A stretch of DNA of 64,000 nt from Mycobacterium triplex (lineage in GTDB: Bacteria; Actinomycetota; Actinomycetes; Mycobacteriales; Mycobacteriaceae), in the NCBI RefSeq assembly GCF_000689255.1, contig NZ_HG964446.1:3008854-3072853 (forward strand), given 5' to 3'. A model generated the notes under the pieces. The model saw only the letters and a list, made by a program, of their open reading frames with translations, ran no database searches and was not told the DNA's origin. Numbering within the stretch: position 1 is the stretch's first letter; every line of letters starts with the position of its first letter. This document shows, one piece after another, positions 1-10,150 of the stretch. The position numbers were made by a program, and so were the translations under genes.

Positions 1-118
1 CCGGGCGTTCCTGACCGCCGACTCTGTTCTCCGCGCGGCCCGGGGCGAGAGAGTGTTTGAACTACGTCGCACACGGCGAACTGGCGTCGCGGCGTCGTCC
101 CGCATTCAACAGGATTAG
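1..118 (+). other. Unassigned left edge, possible 3' end of a gene
   Basis: One plus-strand frame is open from the window edge to a TAG at 116-118. Its first half has the G/C third-position bias of genes here, but the second half does not. In M. tuberculosis uvrA lies to the left of this neighbourhood, but I do not recognise a UvrA tail. It may be the end of an upstream gene or simply intergenic sequence. Confidence 0.15.
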
Positions 119-121
119 GCC

Positions 122-925
122 TCAGCGGATGGAAACCAGTTGGTCGACCGAATCCGCCGGCAAGTCGCCGTCGACGACCGCGGTCACCATCAGTTGATTG
201 AGCGTGATCGCGCCCTTGTGGTTATCGAGGAATGCTGTGTCGGAGGCGTCTCGGCCCGTGGCGATGCGGACCAGGGTTTGTCGCGGCGCCAACAGCGTCG
301 CGTCGACTACCCGCCACTGCCCCTGGACAAAAGCCTCGGCCACCGCGTGAAAGTCCATCGGGGACAAGCCGGGTGCATACACCGACACCAGGCGGGCGGG
401 GACCTTCACCGCTCGTAGTAACGCCACCACCAGATGAGCGAAGTCGCGGCACACGCCTTCGCCGGCGAGCAGCGTCTCCACCGCCCCGTCAATCGGGTCG
501 CTGGATCCGGGTACATAGTTCAGCCTGGTACCCACCCATGAGCTCACGTGCTCCAGCAGCGTTGCCGAATCGTTGTCGTTACCGAATTCGGTTGCGGCGA
601 AACCGTAGAACTTGTCAGCCTCCGCGTAGCGGCTGGGCCGCAGATACATCGACTGGTCGTATTCGGTCACCGGAGCGGGATCGGCCTGGCCCACTACAGT
701 CGCCGCGTAGTCGACTTTCAGTGTGCCGACCGCGGCGTCGAACTTGTGGATGCGGTTCCCGTGCACCCCGCTGATTTCCAAGGGCCGGACCTGCTCTCCG
801 TTCAAGACGAACCGCAGCGACTCGAAGACCTCAGCGACTGGGTGTGGTGCTACGGCGATTTGAAACTCCAACGTAGTGGCCGCGGTGATTTCGACTTCGA
901 GCTCGACGCTCACTTCTCGTCTCAT
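122..925 (-). CDS. Transglutaminase-like protein
   Basis: A 267-residue protein of the transglutaminase-like cysteine protease superfamily. The triad is visible: Cys159 in GEGVCRDFAHL, His193 in DFHAVAEAF and Asp208 in WRVVDATLL, preceded by an N-terminal beta-rich region typical of bacterial members. Family enzymes hydrolyse or transfer peptide amides, but the substrate here is unknown. There is no signal peptide, so it is probably cytoplasmic. I chose the ATG at 925 because the residues after it (MRREVSVELEVE) open the conserved N-terminal domain. A TTG 12 codons upstream is possible but neither start has a good ribosome binding site. It lies downstream of the kinase gene on the same strand, with 130 bases between. 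It is not part of the M. tuberculosis order at this locus as I remember it. Confidence 0.8.
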   Translation of the reverse strand: MRREVSVELEVEITAATTLEFQIAVAPHPVAEVFESLRFVLNGEQVRPLEISGVHGNRIHKFDAAVGTLKVDYAATVVGQADPAPVTEYDQSMYLRPSRYAEADKFYGFAATEFGNDNDSATLLEHVSSWVGTRLNYVPGSSDPIDGAVETLLAGEGVCRDFAHLVVALLRAVKVPARLVSVYAPGLSPMDFHAVAEAFVQGQWRVVDATLLAPRQTLVRIATGRDASDTAFLDNHKGAITLNQLMVTAVVDGDLPADSVDQLVSIR

Positions 926-1055
926 AACGCAATAGTGCGCCGGCGTTCGCGGATTCGCCAATCGCGTGACGGAACTTCGGGATACGCTATACCGAAATAT
1001 GTTCTGGCCGAATCAGAATCGTGGATCCCCACATAGTGCTCATCGTGATCCGCGT

Positions 1056-2771
1056 CTAGCGGGGCAGCCGGTCCGCCATCATATTGGCGATCTGCCTGGC
1101 CTGGTTGATCGTCCCGGGTGCACAGACGTTGACGTCGAAGACCACATTGGATACCGCGCTGATCACGTGCTGGCACACCACCGGGCTGTTGCCCAGCGTG
1201 TGCTGCAGGGCGATGTTGGGCGGATTCCCGCTGACGTCCCCGAATGTCCATTGGGATGTGGTTCCGTCGGACACCTGGGTTACGGTTCGCCCGGCGCACG
1301 CCCGATACCGGGGCAGCTGGGAGGTCACGAATGCCTGGGCCTGGTCGGCGGAGTCGAAAACCACCGCGCCCTGGACCACGGCGTAGCCGGGGTGGCTGTT
1401 CGGCTTCTTCAACAGCTGGGCCAGCATCCCGGTGTAGCCGCTGCTCTGGTAGGTCGGGGTTTGGAAACCGATCAGCGCGCCGAGGCAGTCGTCGTCCGAC
1501 AACGTGTTGGACGGAGTGGGGTCGGTCATCACGGTGCTGTTGTGGTCGACGACGATCCCGGTGGTGCCGACGATGGTGTTGATCTGCTCCACCGGAACTA
1601 GTATCGAATGCAGTTGTGCGGGAGCCACGTTCGCGACGGCGGTGCTACCGGGCGGTGCGGGGCTCGGGGTAGGGGACTCGGTGGTGCTGGTGACCGCAGT
1701 GCCGGGTCGCGACGCGGCGGGTCTACGTACGGCCGCCCAGATCCCGGTGCCCGCGACGGCCGCGACGACGATCACGATCGCGCCGATGATCAGCCCCAGT
1801 CTGGGCTTGGGCGGCGGGGGCGGCGTCCACGGCGGCGGGCTGGCGACCCAGGCCGGCGGGACGGGTGCCGGTTGGGCCCGGGGCTGCGGCGGCGGGGCGA
1901 AGTGCTGGCTGTGCTGGATCAGGTCGGTGGCCCGGTCTTGGTCGGGAACGCTCAGCGCGTGCAGGGCGGCCTGCGCGAGATCGCCGGCGGTGGCATAGCG
2001 GGCGAAGGGGTCTTTGGCCATACCCCGTGCGATGACCTCGTCGAATGCGGCCGGCACGGCGGGATTTCGCTGGCTGGGCCGTGGCACCGGCTCCATCATG
2101 TGCGCGGCCATCAGGCTGCTGAGACTCTCGGTTTGGAAAGGTGTTGCGCCCGTGAGACATTCGTAGAGCAGACAGGCCAGGGCGTAGATGTCGACGCGGT
2201 AGGTGGGGTCGTCCTTGCCGAAACGCTCCGGCGCCATGTAGTTCCAACTACCCACGGCGGCACCGGTTTTCGTCACCCGTTGGTCGGTAGCCGCTGCGGC
2301 GATGCCGAAGTCGACCAGGTACGCGAAGTCACCCTCGGTGAGCAGGATGTTCTCGGGTTTGATGTCACGATGGATCACCCCGGCGCGGTGGGCGGCGTCG
2401 AGCGCGGACGCCACTTGCTCGACGATGGCGACGGCGCGCGGCGGCGGCAGCGGCCCGGTGCGGTTGAGCACCGAGCCGACGTCCTGGCCTTCGACGAAGC
2501 GCATGTCGATGAACAGCTGGCCGTCGATTTCGCCGTAGTCGTGGATGGGCACGATGTGCGGTTCTTGCAGCCGGCCCGCGGTCTGCGCTTCCCGCTGCAT
2601 GCGCCGGCGAAAGACGTCATCGGAGCTGACCTGCTCGGATACCAGCTTGAGCGCGACCACGCGGTCCTTGACGGAGTCGTAGGCCTCGTAGACCTCGCCC
2701 ATCCCGCCGCGGCCCAGCAGCCGGCGCAGGTGGTAGTGCCCGAACCGGGTACCCACGCGCGTTTGGCTCAT
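1056..2771 (-). CDS. Receptor Ser/Thr protein kinase, PknH-like
   Basis: A 571-residue membrane kinase. The N-terminal Hanks-type domain (about 12-275) has the glycine loop GRGGMGEVYEA, Lys42, the HRDIKPEN catalytic loop (Asp136, Asn141), DFG at 154-156 and the PE motif. A proline-rich juxtamembrane stretch (about 290-323) leads to one membrane span (about 325-347). The extracellular part carries four cysteines (in DDDCLGAL, YRACAGRT, VVCQHV and VNVCAPG), as in the PknH sensor domain with two disulfides. It should phosphorylate cytoplasmic substrates in response to an external signal; ligand and targets are unknown. The ATG at 2771 has a strong GGGGGAG ribosome binding site. It ends a tight minus-strand cluster with two small proteins and an esterase. 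I recall no kinase here in M. tuberculosis, so it is probably an accessory paralogue. Confidence 0.9.
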   Translation of the reverse strand: MSQTRVGTRFGHYHLRRLLGRGGMGEVYEAYDSVKDRVVALKLVSEQVSSDDVFRRRMQREAQTAGRLQEPHIVPIHDYGEIDGQLFIDMRFVEGQDVGSVLNRTGPLPPPRAVAIVEQVASALDAAHRAGVIHRDIKPENILLTEGDFAYLVDFGIAAAATDQRVTKTGAAVGSWNYMAPERFGKDDPTYRVDIYALACLLYECLTGATPFQTESLSSLMAAHMMEPVPRPSQRNPAVPAAFDEVIARGMAKDPFARYATAGDLAQAALHALSVPDQDRATDLIQHSQHFAPPPQPRAQPAPVPPAWVASPPPWTPPPPPKPRLGLIIGAIVIVVAAVAGTGIWAAVRRPAASRPGTAVTSTTESPTPSPAPPGSTAVANVAPAQLHSILVPVEQINTIVGTTGIVVDHNSTVMTDPTPSNTLSDDDCLGALIGFQTPTYQSSGYTGMLAQLLKKPNSHPGYAVVQGAVVFDSADQAQAFVTSQLPRYRACAGRTVTQVSDGTTSQWTFGDVSGNPPNIALQHTLGNSPVVCQHVISAVSNVVFDVNVCAPGTINQARQIANMMADRLPR

Positions 2772-2801
2772 CGATCTCCCCCCGGCGTCGCGCCGTTCCC
2801 G

Positions 2802-3050
2802 CTAGCCCTCATCCGTGCGCATCGACTCGCGGATCTGCGCCAACCGTTCGGCCGCGGCGCGCCGGCGTTCGTCGTACTGCTCGTCGACGGAGCGGCCCTG
2901 TCGGGAGTCGGCGTCGAGTTCCGCGTCGCCCAGTGACGCCGCGTATCGGGTTTCGATTTTCTCACGCACCGCATCGAAGGTCGGTACGCCCGAGCTGTCG
3001 TACCCGGGATCGGGTGGGGCGGTGCCAGGGTCTGCTGGTTCGTCGGGCAT
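2802..3050 (-). CDS. Small conserved hypothetical protein (Rv1638A-like)
   Basis: An 82-residue acidic, charged protein with no signal peptide or membrane span. The second half is Glu/Arg-rich and probably helical. I started it at the ATG at 3050, 10 bases after the stop of the preceding membrane-protein gene, which suggests translational coupling. A GTG at 3092 would extend it into that gene. Its position just upstream of the kinase, and size, recall M. tuberculosis Rv1638A, but I have no function for it. Confidence 0.6.
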   Translation of the reverse strand: MPDEPADPGTAPPDPGYDSSGVPTFDAVREKIETRYAASLGDAELDADSRQGRSVDEQYDERRRAAAERLAQIRESMRTDEG

Positions 3051-3060
3051 GGTTGCCACG

Positions 3061-3498
3061 CTACTGCGGTGCGGCGGGGTTCTGGCGCTCACGCTCGAGA
3101 TAGCGCACCATCTGCTCCCAATAGAGGAGGGTGAGCGACATTTGCAGCGCGGTGGCGACCGCCGCGGGCAGCAGCAGATGCCGGCGTGCGGCCACCACAG
3201 CGACCAACGCCGTCGCCGACGCCAGCCCGCTGACCACGGTGGCCCCGTCGCGGGGGCGGCGGCTGATCCACAGTTCCTCGCCCAGCATTGCCCGCGTCGA
3301 CCAGGCGCGCAGCTGCCGGGGCTTGCCGAAGACGAACGGATTGGCCGCCAGCCACACCGCCAGCCAGACCGCGTGGCTGCGCCGCCGCGTCCACGCCGGC
3401 ACCAGGATCAGCGGGGTGCTGGCCCAGCGCGTCCAGGCGCTCCACGGGTTGCAGTGCCGGGCGAACAGCGCCCGCCGCAGCCGCGCGATCGATCCCAC
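3061..3498 (-). CDS. Small membrane protein, DUF6653-like
   Basis: A 145-residue protein with about three or four hydrophobic segments, near residues 25-35, 43-55, 85-103 and 108-125. The N-terminal segment HCNPWSAWTRW followed by a proline-rich turn and WTRRR resembles the DUF6653 family; that assignment is from memory. The start is a GTG at 3498, 6 bases downstream of the esterase stop, so the two are probably co-transcribed. Function is unknown; its company suggests a cell-envelope role. Confidence 0.65.
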   Translation of the reverse strand: MGSIARLRRALFARHCNPWSAWTRWASTPLILVPAWTRRRSHAVWLAVWLAANPFVFGKPRQLRAWSTRAMLGEELWISRRPRDGATVVSGLASATALVAVVAARRHLLLPAAVATALQMSLTLLYWEQMVRYLERERQNPAAPQ

Positions 3499-3504
3499 TG
3501 GCGG

Positions 3505-5013
3505 TTACCTCGGTGCGGTGTTGGCATGCTGTGCCGGGATCATCACCGGCGCAACCGAAGACGCGGGCGATGCACCGGGCAGCGGGGCCCGCGGTACGCC
3601 GGGGGTGCCCAGCTGGCCGGCCAGCCACGGCAGCGCCGCGGCGAAGACCCGGTCGGCGAAGGGCCAGTCGTGCTTACCGGGCTGGGGGAGCACCGCGCAG
3701 TCGATGCCATTGGCGCGGCCGAGGGCGCACAGCGAGTAGGCCGCCGCGGCCTGGTTGCTCGGGTTGGCGGCGGCGTCGCGCCCGGCCAGCCGCATCGCGG
3801 CGGTGTCCGCGATCGACACGTCGCGGTGCGCGGCGGGCGGGCCGTCCGACGAGATCGCGAACCAGCCCGACACGTCGTGGTACTGGCCGTGCCGGTTGAT
3901 CACGGTGCTCGGGTCGAACGACGCCCACGCCTCGGCGTTTCCGCCGAACAGCCGGCTGATGGTTTGCGCCTTGTTCCCGGCGTTCGGGAAGAAGTCACCG
4001 GCGACGTCGACGAACGCGCTGAACATGTCCGGGTGCATGACGGTCAGATCCACCGCGCAGGTGCCGCCCATCGACCAACCCGTCACACCCCAATTGGCGC
4101 GGTCCGGGCTGACACCGAAGGTCGAAATCATGTAGGGAACAACATCTTTGGTGAGATGGTCGGCGGCGTTGCCGCGGATGCCGTTGACGCATTCGGTGTC
4201 GTTGTTGAAAGCCCCGCCGGAGTCCACGAACACCAGCACCGGAGCCTGCCCGCGGTGGGTGGAGGCGAAGTCGTCGATCGTCTTGATCGCGTTGCCCGCA
4301 CGCGTCCAGTCCGCCGGGGTGTTGAACTGCCCACCGATCATCATCACCGTCGGCAGGGCCGGCGGCGGGCTGTCCCCCGCAAGCGGGCGGTGCCCCCAGG
4401 CGAACCACTGCGGCGGCAGGTACACCAGCTCGCCGCGGTGCTTGAAGTGCGAGGCGGACGAGGGGATGACGACCGGCACCACGCTGCCGTGTGCCGGCCG
4501 ATTTCCCTTGGCCGCCATGGCGGTAACGGTGGCCTGATCGGTCTGATCGGGCAGCGGGCCGGAGGTCAGCTGCCCCCACGCGGACTGGACGGTGGGGAAG
4601 TAGCCGACCCACAGATTGAGCATCAGCACCGCACTCAGCAGGCACAGCGGTACCGACACCACCGCGGCACTGCGTTGCCAGCCGCGCGCCCCGCGCCAGC
4701 CCAGCACCAGCACCGCCCCGGCCATACCGGTCACCGCGGTCCACAGCCACAGCGCGGCCGGTGCGGGTTCCTCGGACAGGCCCTGATCGACGATGTACCA
4801 ATGGGTTCCGTATGCCGCGGCCGCCCCGATCGCGGCCGCCGGCGGCAGGCATACCGTCCGCCAGCGCCGTGAGCGCCAGCCGACGGCCAGCGCCAGCACG
4901 ATCGCGGTGACGGCCTGGACCGTGATCGGCACCCAGCCGTGCATCAGCGAGGTATGTCCGCTTGCCAAAAACTGCCCGGCGGCATCGGGCGCGGGCGCTG
5001 TCACGCGATCCAT
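3505..5013 (-). CDS. Membrane-anchored esterase (Rv1639c-like)
   Basis: A 502-residue protein. The N-terminal third has about four membrane spans (near 28-48, 55-75, 85-108 and 115-137). The C-terminal part is an alpha/beta hydrolase of the esterase D/antigen 85 fold, predicted to face the periplasm. The nucleophile elbow GWSMGG places Ser314; the likely catalytic His is in PGKHDW near the C terminus. The length and location beside lysX match M. tuberculosis Rv1639c. The likely substrate is an envelope lipid or ester, but none is shown. The ATG at 5013 begins a four-gene minus-strand run ending in the kinase. The separation from lysX is 77 bases. Confidence 0.85.
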   Translation of the reverse strand: MDRVTAPAPDAAGQFLASGHTSLMHGWVPITVQAVTAIVLALAVGWRSRRWRTVCLPPAAAIGAAAAYGTHWYIVDQGLSEEPAPAALWLWTAVTGMAGAVLVLGWRGARGWQRSAAVVSVPLCLLSAVLMLNLWVGYFPTVQSAWGQLTSGPLPDQTDQATVTAMAAKGNRPAHGSVVPVVIPSSASHFKHRGELVYLPPQWFAWGHRPLAGDSPPPALPTVMMIGGQFNTPADWTRAGNAIKTIDDFASTHRGQAPVLVFVDSGGAFNNDTECVNGIRGNAADHLTKDVVPYMISTFGVSPDRANWGVTGWSMGGTCAVDLTVMHPDMFSAFVDVAGDFFPNAGNKAQTISRLFGGNAEAWASFDPSTVINRHGQYHDVSGWFAISSDGPPAAHRDVSIADTAAMRLAGRDAAANPSNQAAAAYSLCALGRANGIDCAVLPQPGKHDWPFADRVFAAALPWLAGQLGTPGVPRAPLPGASPASSVAPVMIPAQHANTAPR

Positions 5014-5090
5014 TGTGATCGATTCTTAACCATGACGGAACATATTCACCCGATGTTCGCGGTGTCCGCGCTGCGGCCCGCGGCGCCCGG

Positions 5091-8000
5091 CTAATGCGGC
5101 TTGGCCAGCGGAAAGGGCAGGGTCTCGCGGATGCTGCGACCGGTTATGAGCATCACGAGCCGATCGATTCCCATCCCCAGCCCGCCGGTCGGCGGCATCG
5201 CGTATTCCATGGCCTGCAGGAAGTCTTCGTCCAGCTCCATCGCCTCCGGGTCGCCGCCGGCGGCCAGCAGCGACTGCGCGAGCAGCCGGCGGCGCTGCTC
5301 CACCGGATCGGTGAGCTCGCTGTAGGCGGTGCCCAGCTCGACGCCCCAGGCCACCAGATCCCACCGCTCGGCGACGCCCGGCTGGCTGCGGTGCGGTCGG
5401 GTCAGCGGCGAGACCGACGTCGGAAAGTCGATGTAGAACGTGGGCGCCTCGGTCCGGTCCTCGACCAGGTGCTCGTAGAGCTCGAGCACCACCGCGCCGG
5501 CGTCCCAATGGTCCCGGTAGGGAATGCGGGCGCGGTCGGACAGCTTGCGCAGCTCGCTCAGCGACGTGTTCGGGTTGATGTGTTCGCCGAGTGCTTCGGA
5601 GACGGCGTCGTGCACCGTCTGCACCGGCCACTCCCCGGAGATGTCGACGGGTTCGAGGTGGCCTTCGCCGTGGTCGGGGTGGGGCCGCAGCACGGTCGGC
5701 GTGCCGTTGGCGGCTTCGGCCGCGTTTTGGATGAGCTCGCGGCAACCGTCGATCCACACCCGGTAGTCGGCGTGCGCCTGGTAGGCCTCCAACAGCGTGA
5801 ACTCCGGGTTGTGGCTGAAGTCGACACCCTCGTTGCGGAAGGCCCGGCCCAATTCGAACACCCGCTCCACGCCGCCGACGCACAACCGCTTCAGGTAGAG
5901 CTCGGGCGCGATGCGCAGGAACAGGTCCATGTCATAGGTGTTGATGTGGGTCACGAACGGGCGCGCGGCCGCCCCGCCGTGGATCGGCTGCAGGATCGGG
6001 GTTTCCACCTCGATGAAATCCTTGGCGAACAACGTTTCTCGCACCGAGCGCAGTACCCTGCTGCGCGCCGTCACCAGATTGCGTGACTCGGCATTGACCG
6101 CGAGGTCGACGTAGCGGGTCCGCACCCGGGTTTCCGGGTCGGTCAGTCCCTTCCACTTGTTGGGCAACGGCCGCAAGCACTTTCCGACCATGCGCCAGTC
6201 ACCCACGATCAACGAGCGGGTCCCGCGCTTGCTGAATCCCATCCGCCCGGTCATCTCGACCAGGTCACCGAGATCGATGGCCGCGGTGAAGTCGGCGGTC
6301 CGGCCGGACTCCAGGCGCGAATTATCCAACAGCACTTGCATTTCGCCGGACCAATCGCGCAGTTCGGCGAACAGCACACCGCCGAAGTCGCGGATCCGCA
6401 AGATCCGGCCCGCCACCGACACGGTGTCCTGGTCGTCGCTGTCGAGGGCCTGTGCGACGGTGTGGGTGGGCGCAGATCCCACCGGGTAAGCATCAATTCC
6501 GTTGCGCTGCAACGACCTCAGTTTGGCCAGCCGTACTCGCACCTGTTCGGGCAGCCGGCGCCGGTACTCCTCGGAGTCGACTTCGTCGCCGCGCTTGAGG
6601 CCGCTGACGTCTGGCGCGGAGCCGTCTTCGTGCAGCAACCCGGATTCCGCCAGCCTGGCCGGCACGGCGGGGTGGTGCCCGGTGTGCACCTTGTCGCGGC
6701 GGCTGAACGGCAGCACCAGGAAACCTTCGGCCATGGCCGACGCCACGCCCACCCGCGGGATCAACCGGGCGTCCTCGTAGCAGGCGTAGCGCGGCACCCA
6801 TTCGGGTTGATATTTCATGTTGGAGCGGTACAGCGTCTCCAGCTGCCACCACCGGGAGAAGAACAGCAGCAGACCGCGCCACAGCCGCGCGATCGGTCCG
6901 GCGCCGAGTTGGGCGCCCTGCTCGAATGCCGACCGGAACATCGCGAAGTTCAGCGAAACACGGTTGATACCAAGCTTTTCGGCGTTCAGGGCAAGTTCGC
7001 TGACCATGAATTCGTTGGTGCCGTTGGGGGATTGGGGCGAGCGGCGCATCAGATCCAGCGAAACCCCGGTGCTTCCCCACGGGACCAGCGACAGCATCGC
7101 GACCACTTGCTCGTCGCGATCCAGCGCCTCCACCAGCAGGCATTCCCCGTCGGCCGGATCACCCAGCCGCCCCAGCGCCATCGAAAAGCCGCGCTCGGAC
7201 TGGGTGTCGCGCCAGGCGTTGGCGCGCGCGATCGTCTCGGCCATCTCCTCGGCCGTGATGTCCCGGTGCCGCCGGATGCGTACCGTCAACCCCGCCCGCC
7301 GGGCCCGCGTCACGGCTTGGCGCACCCCACGCATGTCCGGGCCGGACAGCCGGAAATCGGAGGTCCGCAGGATGGCCTCGTCGCCGAGTTCGAGAGCGTT
7401 GAGGCCGCGCTCGCGATAAGCCTGCGCGCCTTGGGAACTGGCGCCCATGACACCGGGTGCCCAGCCGTAGGTCTTGCACAGCGCCAGCCAGGCATCGACG
7501 GCCTGCGACCAGGCCCTGGGATCGCCGACCGGGTCTCCGCTGGCCAGGCAGACGCCCACCTCGACCCGGTAGGTGATCGCGGCGCGGCCGGTGTGGGCGA
7601 AGACCACCGACTTGTCGCGGCGGGTCGCGAAGTAGCCCAGAGAGTCGTTCTTGCCGTACAGCTCGAGCAGCCCGCGGATCGCCGACTCGTCCTCACCGGT
7701 GAGCGCGTTGTCGGCGCGCTGGGATTGGAACAGCACGATCGCGGCCGCGATCAGGGCGAGCGCGCCGAACAATCCGAAGATCGCGTTGAGCAGGACGTGC
7801 GGCTTGCCGGTGAACAGGTCGGGGTCGGCCAGGGCGAACCCGACCACCCGGTTGGCGACGTATCCCAGCCGGTCCTGTCGGGCCAGCGATCCGGGGAAGA
7901 GCTCGACCAGGCCCCAGGACAACAGGATTCCGATCACGTCTCCGACGACGAGGACGGCGGCCGCTTTGAACAGGGCGGCCCGGCGGACCTTGGCCCAGAA

Positions 8001-8624
8001 CTCCCGGTAGCTCAGCACCAGCAGGACGATCACGACGATGTGCATCGCGAAACCGAGGTTCTCGCCGAACGTCTCGGCCGCGGTGTTGTCGCCGGCGGCG
8101 ATATCGGCGGCGTTCCAGAACGCGGCCAGGACCATTTGGCCGAGCAGCACCCACCAGGCAATGCGTTTGCGTGCGGTCAGCGCCGCCGCCAGCAGCGCCA
8201 GCACGAAGGACCACGCGATGCTGGTGTCGGGGAAGTTGAACAGGTAGTCGTTGATGAACTCCCGCGGGCCCTTGATCAGCCACCGGATCAGGGGCGACAC
8301 GCTGCCGATCAAAGACAGGGTAGCGATGACGCCAACGGTCCAGCCGGCCGCCGCCGGTACCCACCAATACCGGGAACTCGACCGGCTGCCCGAACGAGGC
8401 CTCGAGGCAGCAGAAGCGAGAGTCACAGACCGCGAGGATAAGCCTTTCATCCGTGAAATGCCTGGCGAAGCGCCAATCGACATCGAGACTAGTTGTCGGT
8501 CCGGGGACGCGCGATCACCCCGGCCAAGCAGCTGAAATGCTGGAAGACGCCCGATGGCTGCTAGACTTGCGCGGCGACCATCCCGGCTTCGGCCTGGGAC
8601 AGTTAAGTGGAGTCCCGCTCCCAC
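5091..8624 (-). CDS. lysX: Bifunctional lysyl-tRNA synthetase/lysylphosphatidylglycerol synthase LysX
   Basis: A 1177-residue fusion. The N-terminal membrane domain has several spans (about 90-305) with [12 protein letters not shown]. It is followed by the MprF-type aminoacyltransferase domain (about 330-660), an OB-fold anticodon-binding domain (about 715-800) and a class II lysyl-tRNA synthetase core (about 810-1177) ending in the motif 3 region [15 protein letters not shown]. It charges tRNA-Lys and transfers lysine to phosphatidylglycerol, lowering membrane negative charge and giving resistance to cationic peptides. This role is established for M. tuberculosis LysX (1172 residues). The start is a GTG at 8624 giving the conserved opening of the family. 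An AATAAT -10 element about 12 bases upstream suggests a leader of only a few bases. It is divergent from infC. Confidence 0.96.
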   Translation of the reverse strand: MGAGLHLTVPGRSRDGRRASLAAIGRLPAFQLLGRGDRASPDRQLVSMSIGASPGISRMKGLSSRSVTLASAASRPRSGSRSSSRYWWVPAAAGWTVGVIATLSLIGSVSPLIRWLIKGPREFINDYLFNFPDTSIAWSFVLALLAAALTARKRIAWWVLLGQMVLAAFWNAADIAAGDNTAAETFGENLGFAMHIVVIVLLVLSYREFWAKVRRAALFKAAAVLVVGDVIGILLSWGLVELFPGSLARQDRLGYVANRVVGFALADPDLFTGKPHVLLNAIFGLFGALALIAAAIVLFQSQRADNALTGEDESAIRGLLELYGKNDSLGYFATRRDKSVVFAHTGRAAITYRVEVGVCLASGDPVGDPRAWSQAVDAWLALCKTYGWAPGVMGASSQGAQAYRERGLNALELGDEAILRTSDFRLSGPDMRGVRQAVTRARRAGLTVRIRRHRDITAEEMAETIARANAWRDTQSERGFSMALGRLGDPADGECLLVEALDRDEQVVAMLSLVPWGSTGVSLDLMRRSPQSPNGTNEFMVSELALNAEKLGINRVSLNFAMFRSAFEQGAQLGAGPIARLWRGLLLFFSRWWQLETLYRSNMKYQPEWVPRYACYEDARLIPRVGVASAMAEGFLVLPFSRRDKVHTGHHPAVPARLAESGLLHEDGSAPDVSGLKRGDEVDSEEYRRRLPEQVRVRLAKLRSLQRNGIDAYPVGSAPTHTVAQALDSDDQDTVSVAGRILRIRDFGGVLFAELRDWSGEMQVLLDNSRLESGRTADFTAAIDLGDLVEMTGRMGFSKRGTRSLIVGDWRMVGKCLRPLPNKWKGLTDPETRVRTRYVDLAVNAESRNLVTARSRVLRSVRETLFAKDFIEVETPILQPIHGGAAARPFVTHINTYDMDLFLRIAPELYLKRLCVGGVERVFELGRAFRNEGVDFSHNPEFTLLEAYQAHADYRVWIDGCRELIQNAAEAANGTPTVLRPHPDHGEGHLEPVDISGEWPVQTVHDAVSEALGEHINPNTSLSELRKLSDRARIPYRDHWDAGAVVLELYEHLVEDRTEAPTFYIDFPTSVSPLTRPHRSQPGVAERWDLVAWGVELGTAYSELTDPVEQRRRLLAQSLLAAGGDPEAMELDEDFLQAMEYAMPPTGGLGMGIDRLVMLITGRSIRETLPFPLAKPH

Positions 8625-8636
8625 CGCGAGCCGCGA

Positions 8637-8665
8637 ATTATTTCAAGGCGCAGCGGTCCGGTCAC
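8637..8665 (-). promoter_or_regulatory. Candidate lysX promoter
   Basis: Read on the minus strand, GTGACC (8665-8660) and AATAAT (8642-8637) are 17 bases apart, matching four and five of six positions of the vegetative consensus. The expected transcript start is about 5 bases before the GTG at 8624. This is a motif match only. Confidence 0.45.
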
Positions 8666-8742
8666 CGGCATCGCGAGGTGCCTGTTTCGCGCATGGCGCG
8701 GACGGCTTGAAGGTGTTTCGGGCCGTGATCGGTCGGCATTGG

Positions 8743-8766
8743 GCCCTGCTGCTGCAGGGCTTTTTT
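8743..8766 (+). terminator. Intrinsic terminator or attenuator in the infC leader
   Basis: A perfect 7-bp stem (GCCCTGC/GCAGGGC, 8743-8749 and 8754-8760) with the loop TGCT is followed directly by six T residues (8761-8766). It reads on the plus strand, about 90 bases before infC. The gene to its left, lysX, runs the other way, so no upstream plus-strand gene needs terminating. It most likely acts on the infC-rpmI-rplT leader transcript as an attenuator. Hairpins with a full U-tract are uncommon in mycobacteria. Confidence 0.75.
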
Positions 8767-8855
8767 GCTGATGGTGTGGTGTTTCCACCGCTGAATCCCA
8801 ACGGGCCAGGACATCGGTTGTAGCGAGACCACGAAAGCCCAACAAGGGAGGCCCC

Positions 8856-9464
<609 letters not shown>

Positions 9465-9506
9465 CCTGACAGCGAAACAGCGAAAACATCAAGAACTAGA
9501 GGAAAC

Positions 9507-9701
9507 ATGCCCAAGGCCAAGTCCCACAGCGGGGCGACCAAGCGGTTCCGGCGTACCGGGACCGGAAAGATCGTCCGCCAGAAAGCCAACCGTCGCCACC
9601 TGCTCGAGCACAAGCCGAGCAAGCGCACCCGCCGGCTCGACGGCCGTACCGAGGTCGCGGCCAACGACACCAAGCGCATCAACGCGATGCTGAACGGCTG
9701 A
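9507..9701 (+). CDS. rpmI: 50S ribosomal protein L35
   Basis: A 64-residue, strongly basic ribosomal protein with the family opening [17 protein letters not shown] and the [14 protein letters not shown] segment. It assembles into the large subunit. The ATG is preceded by AGAGGAA. It lies 42 bases after infC and 54 before rplT in the standard infC-rpmI-rplT operon. Confidence 0.97.
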   Translation: MPKAKSHSGATKRFRRTGTGKIVRQKANRRHLLEHKPSKRTRRLDGRTEVAANDTKRINAMLNG

Positions 9702-9755
9702 CCAGCCGACCGCCGGCACCCGACCATTTACGTCTGAACGAGAGTAGGAATATCC

Positions 9756-10145
9756 ATGGCACGCGTGAAGCGGGCAGTCAACGCCCACAAGAAGAGGCGC
9801 AGCGTCCTGACGGCCTCGAAAGGCTATCGCGGCCAGCGGTCTCGGCTTTACCGCAAAGCCAAAGAGCAGCAGCTGCATTCGTTGCAGTACGCGTACCGCG
9901 ACCGCCGTGCGCGCAAGGGCGAGTTCCGCAAGTTGTGGATCTCGCGGATCAACGCGGCGGCACGCGCCAACGACATCACCTACAACCGGCTGATCCAGGG
10001 CCTGAAGGCCGCCGGGGTGGAAGTCGACCGCAAAAACCTTGCCGACATTGCGATCACCGACCCGGCAGCGTTCACCGCGCTGGTCGACGTCGCCCGGGCG
10101 GCACTGCCCAAGGACGTCAACGCGCCCTCCGGAGAAGCTGCCTAA
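9756..10145 (+). CDS. rplT: 50S ribosomal protein L20
   Basis: A 129-residue basic protein that binds 23S rRNA early in large-subunit assembly. Family landmarks include [15 protein letters not shown], the [15 protein letters not shown] helix and [20 protein letters not shown]. In other bacteria L20 (or L35 and L20 together) feeds back on this operon; whether this is so here cannot be seen. It is 5 bases upstream of tsnR. Confidence 0.97.
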   Translation: MARVKRAVNAHKKRRSVLTASKGYRGQRSRLYRKAKEQQLHSLQYAYRDRRARKGEFRKLWISRINAAARANDITYNRLIQGLKAAGVEVDRKNLADIAITDPAAFTALVDVARAALPKDVNAPSGEAA

Positions 10146-10150
10146 CCCCC

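Noticed and set aside
1608..2936. Plus-strand frame of 442 codons over the kinase gene
   Set aside because: The minus strand encodes a clear kinase with all catalytic motifs; the plus frame has none.
8562..8567. TAGACT as an infC -10 box
   Set aside because: The hexamer fits TANNNT but no -35 element is near and it lies inside lysX; not enough to call a promoter.
8693..8710. Five-codon upstream frame (ATG to TGA) in the infC leader
   Set aside because: No ribosome binding site and no run of regulatory codons; such short frames are common by chance.
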